This document shows positions 13,828-22,042 of a DNA stretch of 44,642 nt, piece after piece; the first letter of the stretch is position 1, and each line of letters opens with the position of its first letter. The DNA comes from an uncultured Eisenbergiella sp. GTDB lineage: Bacteria; Bacillota; Clostridia; Lachnospirales; Lachnospiraceae. The stretch is taken from positions 1-44,642 of the forward strand of contig CANRMT010000010.1 of the NCBI GenBank assembly GCA_947631815.1. Reading direction: 5' to 3'. Below the pieces are notes generated by a model that made no database searches, was not told the origin of the DNA, and worked only from the letters and a program-made list of their open reading frames with translations. The position numbers and the translations under genes were made by a program.

Positions 13828-14672
13828 TTTGAAGTCTTTTCCTCCTCCGGCACGGCGCCTTCGGGCTCCGTCTCCTCTCCGATCCCCTGCCAGGCGCTTC
13901 CCATCAGCCGATAGGCCAGACAGCGCCAGGCGATCCGTCCGTCTTCATCCCGCTCGATCCCGGTCCGCTCGCTGTAACGGATCCCGAACAGAAGTTCCAT
14001 GCGCGCCCCGGTCAGCCGCTCATAGACCGCGGTGTAGACCAGACAGCTCCCGTCCCCGGAGCCCGTATTGATCGGCAGAAACAGCTGCTCACCCTCCGGG
14101 CTCCTGTAGCTGAGCCAGAGCGAACGTCCCGTCTCCTCCGCCGCATCGTCTTCGGCCTCTCCGCTGCCGTCTTTCCCGCTCTCATCTTTTCCGTTCCTGC
14201 CAGAGCCGCCGTCCGCCTCTTCGATGCCTTCCGCTTCTTCTGTGCCTTCCGCTCCGTCTGGCACCTTTCCGTCCTCCGCATCCGGGCGTTCGTAGCCGAC
14301 GGTATCTTCCTTCAGCCGTTCCTGCTCCCGGATCCAGTCCGCCAGCGCGTCCTGTGCCTCCTGCGGGATCAGTCCCGTCCGGGCAAACAGGTTCACGCTC
14401 ATTTTCTCGATCTCTTCATTCCCCAGATAGCCGGTGTACGGCTCCCATTCCTCCCGGAACGCTTCCAGCTCCGCCTTCTGCGCCTGAAGCGACGCGTTGT
14501 CATCCGTCATCTCCTGCACTTTTAGCTCCGTTTCCCGGACCTGATCCTCCAGCTCATCGGACTGTTTTTCCCGGAACTGAAGCAGACAGGCCTCAAAGAC
14601 CACGATCCCCAGCAGCAGGAACACCGTAACATACGTAAAAATCTTCGCCAGAACCTCTTCCCTGTATTTCAT
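13824..14672 (-). CDS. Membrane-anchored coiled-coil protein, unknown
   Basis: The 282-residue product (start ATG 14672, GGGAGG upstream; the longer frame starts within the divergent promoter region) has one membrane helix at about 11-30, then a coiled coil (about 33-75) and a conserved block. An acidic low-complexity stretch rich in Glu, Gly and Asp (about 137-185) follows, then a C-terminal beta domain (LWLSYRSPEGEQLFLPINTG). Its coiled coil resembles septum-type single-pass proteins only in layout. It is first in an operon with the TPR and DUF4037 genes and has its own promoter. I do not recognise the family. Confidence 0.75.
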   Translation of the reverse strand: MKYREEVLAKIFTYVTVFLLLGIVVFEACLLQFREKQSDELEDQVRETELKVQEMTDDNASLQAQKAELEAFREEWEPYTGYLGNEEIEKMSVNLFARTGLIPQEAQDALADWIREQERLKEDTVGYERPDAEDGKVPDGAEGTEEAEGIEEADGGSGRNGKDESGKDGSGEAEDDAAEETGRSLWLSYRSPEGEQLFLPINTGSGDGSCLVYTAVYERLTGARMELLFGIRYSERTGIERDEDGRIAWRCLAYRLMGSAWQGIGEETEPEGAVPEEEKTSK

Positions 14673-14736
14673 GCGAAAACCTCCCTGCCCGTCTCCTGAT
14701 ACGAAAACGGAAATTTCGCCGCAATATCCTTTTTTT

Positions 14737-14765
14737 ACTATACAATAAACCGCCCGAATTGTCAT
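14737..14765 (-). promoter_or_regulatory. Promoter of the coiled-coil/TPR/DUF4037 operon
   Basis: ATGACA (14760-14765), 17-bp spacer, TATAGT (14737-14742), reading leftward. It lies back to back with the promoter of the PF09818 ATPase, 16 bp away, so the two units could be co-regulated. Confidence 0.7.
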
Positions 14766-14781
14766 CCGGTTTTTCTGAAGA

Positions 14782-14810
14782 TTGACATTCGATTTCGGAA
14801 TCATTATACT
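14782..14810 (+). promoter_or_regulatory. Promoter of the PF09818 ATPase gene
   Basis: Consensus TTGACA (14782-14787), 17-bp spacer and TATACT (14805-14810). The leader to the start codon is about 55 nt. Confidence 0.8.
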
Positions 14811-14872
14811 TGTGCTGACGGCGGATATCCGCACAACAGTGCCGCGATGTGCGGCGGAAATGAGGTATTTTC

Positions 14873-16702
14873 ATGAAAAAAATGACAGAGCTGGAGTCCA
14901 TGCTGCGCTCCATCGATCATAAAGGCTATCCTGCCTACAAGTCCCTGGCGGGCAGCTATGACTTCACGGATTTTATCTTATCCATCGATCACGTGCAGGG
15001 AGACCCCTTCGCTTCTCCCTCCCGTCTCAGCATTTATGTGAACCGCCGCAGGGCGGGCTTCCCGGAGGAATATCTGGATCTTCCCCACAAACGCACCGCG
15101 CTGGCGGACTATGTCCTGCGCGCCTTCGGACGGGCCGTCGGACGCTTCACCTTCCAGGCCGGGGGCTCCGGCAAAAGCGGCCTGATTGGCATCAGCCGTC
15201 CGGGACAGGAGATCCTGGTGCGCACCGCCTGCGAATTCACCAAAACCGATCTGGCCGTTCAGTTCGAGGTCGGCTTTCCCGCGGCGGGGCGGACCGTGCT
15301 GGCCGGAGAGCTGGCCAAGATCCTGTTCGACTATCTTCCGAAATGCGTGCGCTCTGCCCTCTATTACCGCGCCCTGCCCGCCAAAGAGGTACAGGATGCC
15401 GTGTGGCTGAGCGAAGACCAGCATTATATCCGCGAGCAGCTGGAGACGCTGGGGCTGGCGGCCTTTGTGGCGGACGGTTCCGTGCTGCCCAGGGAAAGCG
15501 GCGTTTCCGACCGCCCCATGAAGCAGGCGGTGCCCTTCCGTTCTCCCGACAGCCTGGCGGTCACGCTGCAGCTCCCCCACCGCGGCGCGCTGCGGGGCAT
15601 GGGCATCCGGCGCGGCATCACCCTGATCGCAGGCGGCGGCTACCACGGAAAGTCGACGCTTCTGAAGGCGCTGGAGCGGGGCGTCTACGATCACATCGCC
15701 GGGGACGGCCGGGAATATGTGATCACCGATGACACCGCCGTGAAGCTGCGGGCGGAGGACGGCCGGAAGATCACCTCCGTGGACATCTCCCTGTTCATCA
15801 ACGATCTGCCGGGCGGGACCGACACAAGACGGTTTTCCACGCTGGACGCCAGCGGCTCCACTTCTCAGGCGGCCTCCATCATCGAGAGCCTGGAGGCCGG
15901 AAGCAGGCTGTTCCTCATCGACGAGGACACCTCCGCCACCAATTTCATGGTGCGCGACGCGCTGATGCAGCAGGTGGTAGCCAAAAACAAGGAGCCCATC
16001 ACGCCGTTTCTGGAACGTGCCCGGGACCTTTACGAAAAGGCAGGCGTTTCCACCATCCTCGTCGTGGGAAGCTGCGGATCCTATTTTTATATCGCCGACA
16101 CCGTGCTGCAGATGGACTGCTATCGGGCGCTGGACATCACATCCGCCGTGGCGGATATCCTGAAAGCCCGCGGCCCCGAAACCTTCCGCGCGGACGGCTT
16201 CGCGCTGCCTGAGGCAGCCAGGATCCTTCCGCTGACCGGTGCGGTCAGCCGCCAGAACACCGGCTCGGTTCCGGCCCAGACTTCCTACGCGGGGCGATCA
16301 GGCCGGGCAGACGCCGGTGCGAATTCCTACGGGCGTTCGGGCCGGGGCTCGGATGGGGGCAGTTCCTACGGACGTTCGGGGCGGGAACACGGCGCCTCCC
16401 ACGAGCATGCGAAGGTGAAGACGCTGGGCAAGACCTCCTTCTCCATCGACCGGGAAACCGTGGACCTGCGCTATGTGGAACAGCTGGTGGACAGCGAGCA
16501 GACCGCCGCGCTCTCCTATCTGCTCCGATATGCCAAAGAGCACTACGGCGCCTCCCGCCTTTCCCTGAAGGCGCTGGTGGATGAGCTGGAAAAACGCATC
16601 GCGGCCGAGGGACTCGCCGCCGTCTGCGATTCCTCCTACCCGCCGGTCAGCCTGGCGCTGCCGAGACGGCAGGAGATCTTCGCCTGCTTTAACCGGTATT
16701 GA
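14873..16702 (+). CDS. ABC-ATPase family protein (PF09818 type)
   Basis: A 609-residue soluble P-loop protein. It has an early glycine-rich GGSGKSGLI (97-104) typical of this family and a Walker A GGGYHGKST at 254-262. A signature-like DASGSTSQAASI lies around 330-341, and Walker B LFLIDEDTSATNF around 357-369. The family is found in bacteria and some eukaryotes; the trypanosome member MRB1590 takes part in RNA editing, and the bacterial role is unknown. A Gly/Ser/Arg-rich linker with SYGRSGR repeats (about 470-506) precedes the C-terminal part. ATG 14873 has GAGG eight bases upstream. It is divergent from the coiled-coil/TPR/DUF4037 operon. Confidence 0.88.
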   Translation: MKKMTELESMLRSIDHKGYPAYKSLAGSYDFTDFILSIDHVQGDPFASPSRLSIYVNRRRAGFPEEYLDLPHKRTALADYVLRAFGRAVGRFTFQAGGSGKSGLIGISRPGQEILVRTACEFTKTDLAVQFEVGFPAAGRTVLAGELAKILFDYLPKCVRSALYYRALPAKEVQDAVWLSEDQHYIREQLETLGLAAFVADGSVLPRESGVSDRPMKQAVPFRSPDSLAVTLQLPHRGALRGMGIRRGITLIAGGGYHGKSTLLKALERGVYDHIAGDGREYVITDDTAVKLRAEDGRKITSVDISLFINDLPGGTDTRRFSTLDASGSTSQAASIIESLEAGSRLFLIDEDTSATNFMVRDALMQQVVAKNKEPITPFLERARDLYEKAGVSTILVVGSCGSYFYIADTVLQMDCYRALDITSAVADILKARGPETFRADGFALPEAARILPLTGAVSRQNTGSVPAQTSYAGRSGRADAGANSYGRSGRGSDGGSSYGRSGREHGASHEHAKVKTLGKTSFSIDRETVDLRYVEQLVDSEQTAALSYLLRYAKEHYGASRLSLKALVDELEKRIAAEGLAAVCDSSYPPVSLALPRRQEIFACFNRY

Positions 16703-16716
16703 CTCTGTGAACATAC

Positions 16717-16750
16717 AAGGGCTGGGAATACAAAAAGGTTCCCAGCCCTT
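16717..16750. terminator. Bidirectional hairpin between convergent genes
   Basis: A perfect 12-bp stem, AAGGGCTGGGAA (16717-16728) with TTCCCAGCCCTT (16739-16750), starts 14 bp after the ATPase stop. A T-rich stretch follows at 16757-16763 on the + strand. It separates the ATPase from the convergent AAA/DUF4143 gene. Confidence 0.7.
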
Positions 16751-16829
16751 GCGGTCATTTTTCATAAATCGTTGTCCAACCGTTATTTTCTTATTCCTTC
16801 CGTGTTCTCATGCCCCGCTCGAGTTTCAT

Positions 16830-18176
16830 TTAGAAATACGCCCCCGAGCCCTCCCTTGCCCCGAAGAACATCACATCATAAATCGGCAGATATGTGATCT
16901 TCCCGTTTGTCGTGATCTCGCGCGTATTGGACAGGACAAAGGCCTTTTTGACATGATAGCTGTCATTCTTTACGAAGGTATTCAGCGCGCTGTGCACAGT
17001 ATAGTCCTTGCCGGATTTCACTTCGATGGGGACCGCGGAAAGGCTGTCATAATCGTCGATCAGGTAATCGACCTCGCCCTTGCTGCGGTTATCGTAATAA
17101 TAGAGGGGGAAACCGTGCGCGATCAGTTCGCTGGCGACTGCGCTTTCGTATACAGAGCCCAGGTTAATGCTCCTCTCATCGTCCAGGATTGCCCGAATAT
17201 TGCTTCCGTACAGGATGGACGTGAGAATGCCCACGTCGTTCAGGTACAGCTTCAGCAGATTTTTGCCGGAGGATTCGATCAGCGGGAACGTTGGCGCGGA
17301 GATAGCCTGCACGTTCAACGCAATGCCCGCGCTGATCAGATACTCAAATTCATCTTCATAATTGGCAAAGGTGCTGCCCTTTTTGCCCTCGATCCGCTGT
17401 GCGACCACGCGCTTTTTTTTGTTTTCCAGATTGGACGGAATCTGATCATAGATCCGGCGGATCTTCAAATTTCGCTCCGCATCGTACTTTGAGGCATCCG
17501 CCGCATAGTAGTCGTGAATCTCCTGCTGGATCCCGCGTACGGGCTGGATATTTTTTGTTTCCAGGTATGCATTGACCGCCGCCGGAAGTCCGCCGACCAA
17601 AAGATAGCGCCGGAAGAGATCCATCATCTTTCCGTGCATCGCCACGTCCAGCGATTCCCGCGCCTCAAACTTCTTCCTCAGGACATCGACGGCGAACCCG
17701 TTCATACCGTTGGCGTATAGAAATTCCTCAAAGTCCAGGGGAAACATGCGGACCTTGCGGATACTGCCTATCGGGATGGAGGTTGTCTCTGAAAGCGTCA
17801 CACCGAGCAGAGAACCGCTGGCAACATAGGTAAAACGGTTTTCATTACGAAGAAATTTCAGCATCGTAAGAAGCTGTGGATAGGCCTGAATCTCATCCAG
17901 GAAGATCAGGGTGTCCTCCGCACTGCCCATCTTATTGCCTTCGATCATGCTGACGCGGAGATAGAAATCCTCCACCGTCGCGGTATTCGCGAACAGCCTG
18001 CTGCCGATGGAATCCTCCAGCATATTGATCTCGATGAAATTGAGGAACAGCTTCCTCCCAACGTGCCGGATGATATACGTTTTTCCGACCTGACGTGCGC
18101 CATCGATCAGCAAAATGCGTTCTGAGCCGGAACGCAAATGCTGTTCGATCAGCTTCTCAATTTTTCGTTTCAGCAT
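16830..18176 (-). CDS. AAA ATPase with DUF4143 C-terminal domain
   Basis: The 448-residue product has Walker A GARQVGKTY (26-34), Walker B LIFLDEIQ (about 90-97) and arginine-containing sensor regions of the AAA_14 group. A DUF4143 domain with a nuclease-like EVKSGKDY motif near the C-terminus (GEVDYLIDDY then IPIEVKSGK) follows. Such proteins are common accessory ATPases in gut Clostridia and Bacteroidetes; function is not established and some are suspected defence or toxin-related genes. ATG 18176 has a weak GGGGTG site. Promoter and flanks are much more AT-rich than the rest of the window, which fits a recently acquired single gene. Confidence 0.88.
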   Translation of the reverse strand: MLKRKIEKLIEQHLRSGSERILLIDGARQVGKTYIIRHVGRKLFLNFIEINMLEDSIGSRLFANTATVEDFYLRVSMIEGNKMGSAEDTLIFLDEIQAYPQLLTMLKFLRNENRFTYVASGSLLGVTLSETTSIPIGSIRKVRMFPLDFEEFLYANGMNGFAVDVLRKKFEARESLDVAMHGKMMDLFRRYLLVGGLPAAVNAYLETKNIQPVRGIQQEIHDYYAADASKYDAERNLKIRRIYDQIPSNLENKKKRVVAQRIEGKKGSTFANYEDEFEYLISAGIALNVQAISAPTFPLIESSGKNLLKLYLNDVGILTSILYGSNIRAILDDERSINLGSVYESAVASELIAHGFPLYYYDNRSKGEVDYLIDDYDSLSAVPIEVKSGKDYTVHSALNTFVKNDSYHVKKAFVLSNTREITTNGKITYLPIYDVMFFGAREGSGAYF

Positions 18177-18208
18177 GCAAAATCACCCCGCAAAAACTTT
18201 TCAATTAT

Positions 18209-18237
18209 ATTTTACCCATTTTTATATGACTTTTCAA
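18209..18237 (-). promoter_or_regulatory. Promoter of the AAA/DUF4143 gene
   Basis: TTGAAA (18232-18237), 17-bp spacer, TAAAAT (18209-18214). The word TTGAAAAGT occurs three times nearby (starting in the -35 box, at about 18204 and about 18270), which might be repeated regulator sites or chance in AT-rich DNA. Confidence 0.65.
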
Positions 18238-18323
18238 TATAAAAAGTGCATCAAAGATCAAACTTTTCAAAAAACGGGGTGGTCGGGTCATCGAAACCGG
18301 ATCAGAAAAGCCATACACAGCGT

Positions 18324-18364
18324 AAAAAAGAAAGGAAGCCCGCCGCTCTGACAAGCCTCCTTTT
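18324..18364 (-). terminator. Terminator after leuD
   Basis: On the minus strand AAAGGAGGCTT pairs with GGGCTTCCTTT across a short loop and is followed by CTTTTTT. It ends the leuCD operon about 35 bp after the leuD stop. Confidence 0.7.
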
Positions 18365-18397
18365 GATCGTTTCCGTGCGAATATCCGGAGCTTCGAC

Positions 18398-18898
18398 TTA
18401 CGCCTCGGCCGCATTCTCGTTGATATAATTTACCAGCCCTCCGGCGGCGATGATCTTCTGCATGAAGGGTGGGAACGCCTGTCCCTTGAACTGGGTGCCC
18501 TTCGTCTTATTCGTGATGATCCCGCTGTCGAAGTCCACCTCCACCTCGTCGCCCGCTTCGATCCCTTTGGAGGCCTCCGGGCATTCGATGATGGGCAGGC
18601 CGATGTTGATGGCATTGCGGTAAAAGATCCGGGCGAAGGTCTCGGCGATGACGCAGCTCACACCGGCGGCCTTGATGGCGATGGGCGCGTGCTCTCTGGA
18701 GGAACCGCAGCCGAAATTCTTATCCGCCACGATGATGTCCCCCGGCTGCACCTTACGGATGAACTCCTTGTCAATGTCCTCCATGCAGTGCGCGGCCAGC
18801 TCCGCGGGATCGGAGGAATTGAGATAACGCGCGGGGATGATGACATCCGTATCCACGTTGTCCCCATAACGAAATACTGTTCCTGTCGCTTTCTTCAT
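18398..18898 (-). CDS. leuD: 3-isopropylmalate dehydratase small subunit
   Basis: The 166-residue protein carries the swivelling-domain features of Leu[16 protein letters not shown] near the start and the [11 protein letters not shown] motif (about 62-72) that shapes substrate recognition. With LeuC it interconverts 2- and 3-isopropylmalate in leucine synthesis. Its short length matches the LeuD partners of HacA-like (about 420-residue) LeuC proteins. ATG 18898 has GGAGAGG upstream and lies 23 bp after leuC. Confidence 0.96.
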   Translation of the reverse strand: MKKATGTVFRYGDNVDTDVIIPARYLNSSDPAELAAHCMEDIDKEFIRKVQPGDIIVADKNFGCGSSREHAPIAIKAAGVSCVIAETFARIFYRNAINIGLPIIECPEASKGIEAGDEVEVDFDSGIITNKTKGTQFKGQAFPPFMQKIIAAGGLVNYINENAAEA

Positions 18899-18921
18899 GA
18901 TATCCTCTCCTTCCGGATCCG

Positions 18922-20187
18922 TTATGCGATCTGCTCCGGACCGGCGATCCTGCCGGCCACGGCGCTGGCGGCGGCCACGGCCGGACTCGCCAGATAGATT
19001 TCCGACTTCACATGTCCCATGCGGCCCACGAAATTGCGGTTCGTGGTGGACACGCAGCGTTCTCCCTCGGCCAGGACGCCCATATATCCGCCCAGGCAGG
19101 GACCGCAGGTGGGCGTGCTCACGATGGCGCCCGCTTCGATGAAGGTCTTCAGCAGTCCTTCTTCCATGGCCTGCAGATAGATCTTCTGGGTGGCGGGGAT
19201 CACGATGCAGCGGATCCCGGGAGCCACATGGCGCCCTTTCAGGATCTGCGCGGCCACACGCATATCCTCCAGACGGCCGTTGGTGCAGGAACCGATGACC
19301 ACCTGATCGATGGCAATCTCCTCCGTGATCTCATCGATGGTCCTGGTATTTTCCGGAAGATGCGGAAAGGCGACAGTAGGCCGGAGCGCGCCCAGATCGA
19401 TGGTATATTCCGCGTCGTACACGGCGTCCTCATCCGCCTCATATACTGTATAGGACCTCGCGGCATGCTCCGCCAGATAGGCCTTCGTCAGCTCGTCCAC
19501 CGGGAAGATCCCGTTCTTGCCGCCCGCCTCGATGGCCATGTTGGCGATGGTGAAGCGGTCGTCCATGCTCAGATTCGCAACGCCCTCACCGGTGAACTCC
19601 ATGGACTTGTACAGAGCGCCGTCCACTCCGATCATGCCGATGATGTGCAGGATCACGTCCTTGCCGCTGACCCATGCGGAGGGCTTTCCGATCAGATTGA
19701 AACGGATCGCGGACGGGACCTTGAACCAGGCCTTGCCGGTCGCCATGCCCGCGGCCATGTCTGTGCTGCCCACGCCCGTGGAAAACGCGCCCAGGGCGCC
19801 GTAGGTGCAGGTATGGGAATCCGCGCCAATCACCACGTCCCCCGCCACGGTCAGTCCCTTTTCCGGCAGGAGCGCGTGCTCAATGCCCATCTCTCCCACT
19901 TCAAAATAATTGGTGATCTCATTGCGCCGCGCGAATTCCCGCACGCATTTGCAGTGCTCGGCGGACTTGATATCCTTATTCGGCACAAAATGATCCGGCA
20001 CAAGGGCGATCTTGTCCTTGTCGAAGACGCCGTCCACCTTCATCTTTTCCATTTCCCTGATGGCAACCGGGCTGGTGATATCGTTGCCCAGCACCAGATC
20101 CAGACGCGCCTCGATCAGCTGTCCCGCCTCCACGTAAGGGAGTCCGGCGTGCGCGGCCAGGATCTTCTGTGTCATTGTCATTCCCAT
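18922..20187 (-). CDS. leuC: 3-isopropylmalate dehydratase large subunit
   Basis: The 421-residue protein is an aconitase-family enzyme with the three cysteines for the 4Fe-4S cluster: Cys301 in GSCTNG and Cys361/Cys364 in [18 protein letters not shown] (123-134) is the conserved substrate region. It forms the active enzyme with LeuD. I chose ATG 20187, preceded by AAAGGAG nine bases upstream, over the longer frame; the next ATGs are six and twelve bases on. The gene has its own promoter and is divergent from a LysR regulator with recognisable binding sites between them. Confidence 0.96.
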   Translation of the reverse strand: MGMTMTQKILAAHAGLPYVEAGQLIEARLDLVLGNDITSPVAIREMEKMKVDGVFDKDKIALVPDHFVPNKDIKSAEHCKCVREFARRNEITNYFEVGEMGIEHALLPEKGLTVAGDVVIGADSHTCTYGALGAFSTGVGSTDMAAGMATGKAWFKVPSAIRFNLIGKPSAWVSGKDVILHIIGMIGVDGALYKSMEFTGEGVANLSMDDRFTIANMAIEAGGKNGIFPVDELTKAYLAEHAARSYTVYEADEDAVYDAEYTIDLGALRPTVAFPHLPENTRTIDEITEEIAIDQVVIGSCTNGRLEDMRVAAQILKGRHVAPGIRCIVIPATQKIYLQAMEEGLLKTFIEAGAIVSTPTCGPCLGGYMGVLAEGERCVSTTNRNFVGRMGHVKSEIYLASPAVAAASAVAGRIAGPEQIA

Positions 20188-20228
20188 GCCTGTCAGCTCC
20201 TTTCTCTTCGTCGGCTTCACTGCATTTC

Positions 20229-20256
20229 AGTGTATCATACGCCGCTGGAAATGCAA
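20229..20256 (-). promoter_or_regulatory. Promoter of leuCD with overlapping inverted repeat
   Basis: TTGCAT (20251-20256), 16-bp spacer, TACACT (20229-20234). An inverted repeat TGCATTTC (20221-20228) and GAAATGCA (20248-20255) brackets the promoter and could be a repressor or effector site. Confidence 0.65.
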
Positions 20257-20277
20257 AATACTTATCGTTCATGTTTA

Positions 20278-20330
20278 CTATGAATCGAAGTTATAGTATA
20301 ATAAATCGTATGAAATATAAGTTATGATAT
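20278..20330. promoter_or_regulatory. Two LysR-type boxes between leuC and its divergent regulator
   Basis: Site 1 (20278-20296) is CTAT-N11-ATAG, an exact LysR-family T-N11-A palindrome. Site 2 (20309-20330) is a close direct copy: TATGAAATATAAGTTATGATA against TATGAATCGAAGTTATAGTA, shown in parts. The first site is centred about 65 bp upstream of the predicted leuC transcription start, the usual place of an LTTR recognition site. Confidence 0.65.
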
Positions 20331-20394
20331 TATCGGCAGACAACAGCGGTCTTTCTGGAAAAAGCGGTCCATTTTCCGCCAAACGGAGGCGTCC

Positions 20395-21306
20395 ATGGAA
20401 CAGAATTTCAATCTCTATCACATCTTCTATACGGTGGCCAAATGTAAGAACATTTCCGGCGCGGCCAGAGAGCTCTATATCAGTCAGCCCGCCATCAGCA
20501 AGGCCATTTCCAAGCTGGAGGCCGGGCTGAACACCACGCTCTTCCTGCGCTCCTCCCGGGGCGTGAAGCTGACGGAAGCCGGAGAGATCCTGTACCGCCA
20601 GGTGGAAAGCGCCTTTTTGTCCATCTCACAGGGGGAGGAACAGCTGGCCCGCATCCAGAAGCTGGGCATCGGCCATCTCACTATCGGCGCGTCCACCACG
20701 CTGTGCAAATACGTCCTGCTCCCCCTTCTGCGTTCCTTCCTGCATGAGAATCCCCACATCCAGATCTCCATCGCCTGTCAGTCCACCTATGAAACCATGG
20801 AGGCGCTGGAAAAAGGCGCCATCGACATCGGGCTCATCGGCGCCTCCGACAGCATGGAGCGCATCACCTTTCTGCCTGCCATGGAGATCCAGGACATCTT
20901 CGTGACCACCCGCACCTATCTGGACAATCTGAAGGAACGCATCCAGCCGGGCAGCGCCCTGTCCCCGCGGGCGGTGCTGGCGCAGTCTACGCTCATGCTC
21001 CTGAACAAGGAAAACATCACAAGGCAGTACGTGGACCGCTATCTCTCCCAGGAAAATCTGACCGCCTCCCGGATGATCGAGGTCACTTCCCTGGATCTGC
21101 TCGTCGAATTCGCGAAGACGGATCTGGGCATCGCCTGCGTCATCAAGAACTTCGTGCGGGAGGAGCTGGCGGACGGCCGCCTGATCCAGCTGAAAATGCC
21201 GGTCTCCATCCCGAAACGCCAGGTCGGCTTTGCCTGGCTCAGCTCTTCTCCGCTTCCGCCGTCTGCCCGGAAGTTTCTGGATTTTGTGGAAACCGGGGAA
21301 GTATGA
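20395..21306 (+). CDS. LysR family transcriptional regulator
   Basis: The 303-residue protein has the LysR N-terminal winged helix-turn-helix (FYTVAKCKNISGAARELYIS, then QPAISKAISKLE, residues 10-43) and an effector-binding domain with the fold of periplasmic binding proteins. Its divergent position next to leuCD, with two LTTR boxes between, makes leucine or branched-chain regulation likely; the effector is not readable from sequence. ATG 20395 has GGAGG upstream. The last 68 bp overlap the convergent lgt gene. Confidence 0.93.
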   Translation: MEQNFNLYHIFYTVAKCKNISGAARELYISQPAISKAISKLEAGLNTTLFLRSSRGVKLTEAGEILYRQVESAFLSISQGEEQLARIQKLGIGHLTIGASTTLCKYVLLPLLRSFLHENPHIQISIACQSTYETMEALEKGAIDIGLIGASDSMERITFLPAMEIQDIFVTTRTYLDNLKERIQPGSALSPRAVLAQSTLMLLNKENITRQYVDRYLSQENLTASRMIEVTSLDLLVEFAKTDLGIACVIKNFVREELADGRLIQLKMPVSIPKRQVGFAWLSSSPLPPSARKFLDFVETGEV

Positions 21307-22042
21307 GGATCATGAGGAGCCCGGCCAGGCACATGAAAATCGAGATGAACTGGGACGTGGACAGCGCGCCCACGCTGCCGCGGATCAGATCGCCGCGGAA
21401 GAACTCCATCACGAACCTGCCTATACTGTAAAACAGCAGATAAAAGCCCGCCAGCTGTCCGTCGCATTTCGTCCTGCGCGACAGCGCCATCAGAACGCCG
21501 AAATGCAGGAAGTTCAGCAGGCTGGAAAGGATCTGGGTCGGAAAGAGCGGGATATTGTTGGGCGCATAGGCGGATTCCCGGAAAACGATATGAAAGGGAT
21601 TGCTTTCGCTCACTTCCATCCCGTAGCAGCAGCCCGCCAGCAGACAGCCGATCCGGCCGATCCCCTGCGCCAGCGCCAGCGCCGGTACGACCAGATCGAA
21701 GATCTTCAAAAAGACGAGATGATACCTCCGGCAGCCGATCCAGGCCCCCAGGATTCCGCCCAGGATGCTGCCGTATACCACAAAGCCGTCCTTCAGGCAG
21801 TCCAGGATCAGGGCTGGATCCGCGATCAGCGCGGGAAGCCGCGTGATCAGATACAGCGCCTTCGCGCCCAAAAGACCGCCGCACACGGCCCAGACCGCCA
21901 TGTTGAAAATCGCGTCTTCCGCCATCCCACGCTTTTTCGCCCGGTATTCCACCATGAAGTAGGCGGCCAGGATCCCGATCGCCATCATCAGTCCGTACCC
22001 GTGCACCGTAAACGGCCCGATGGAAAATAGATCATTCTTCAT
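21239..22042 (-). CDS. lgt: Prolipoprotein diacylglyceryl transferase
   Basis: The 267-residue, seven-helix membrane enzyme shows the N-terminal HGYGLMMAIG (14-23) with the catalytic-region His and the Lgt signature GIGRIGCLLAGCCYG around 126-140. It transfers diacylglycerol from phosphatidylglycerol to the lipobox cysteine of prolipoproteins; a lipoprotein substrate is encoded at 30995-31540. It starts 11 bp inside the end of the methyltransferase gene, so they are likely co-translated. The C-terminus overlaps the convergent LysR gene. Confidence 0.96.
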   Translation of the reverse strand: MKNDLFSIGPFTVHGYGLMMAIGILAAYFMVEYRAKKRGMAEDAIFNMAVWAVCGGLLGAKALYLITRLPALIADPALILDCLKDGFVVYGSILGGILGAWIGCRRYHLVFLKIFDLVVPALALAQGIGRIGCLLAGCCYGMEVSESNPFHIVFRESAYAPNNIPLFPTQILSSLLNFLHFGVLMALSRRTKCDGQLAGFYLLFYSIGRFVMEFFRGDLIRGSVGALSTSQFISIFMCLAGLLMILILPRFPQNPETSGQTAEAEKS

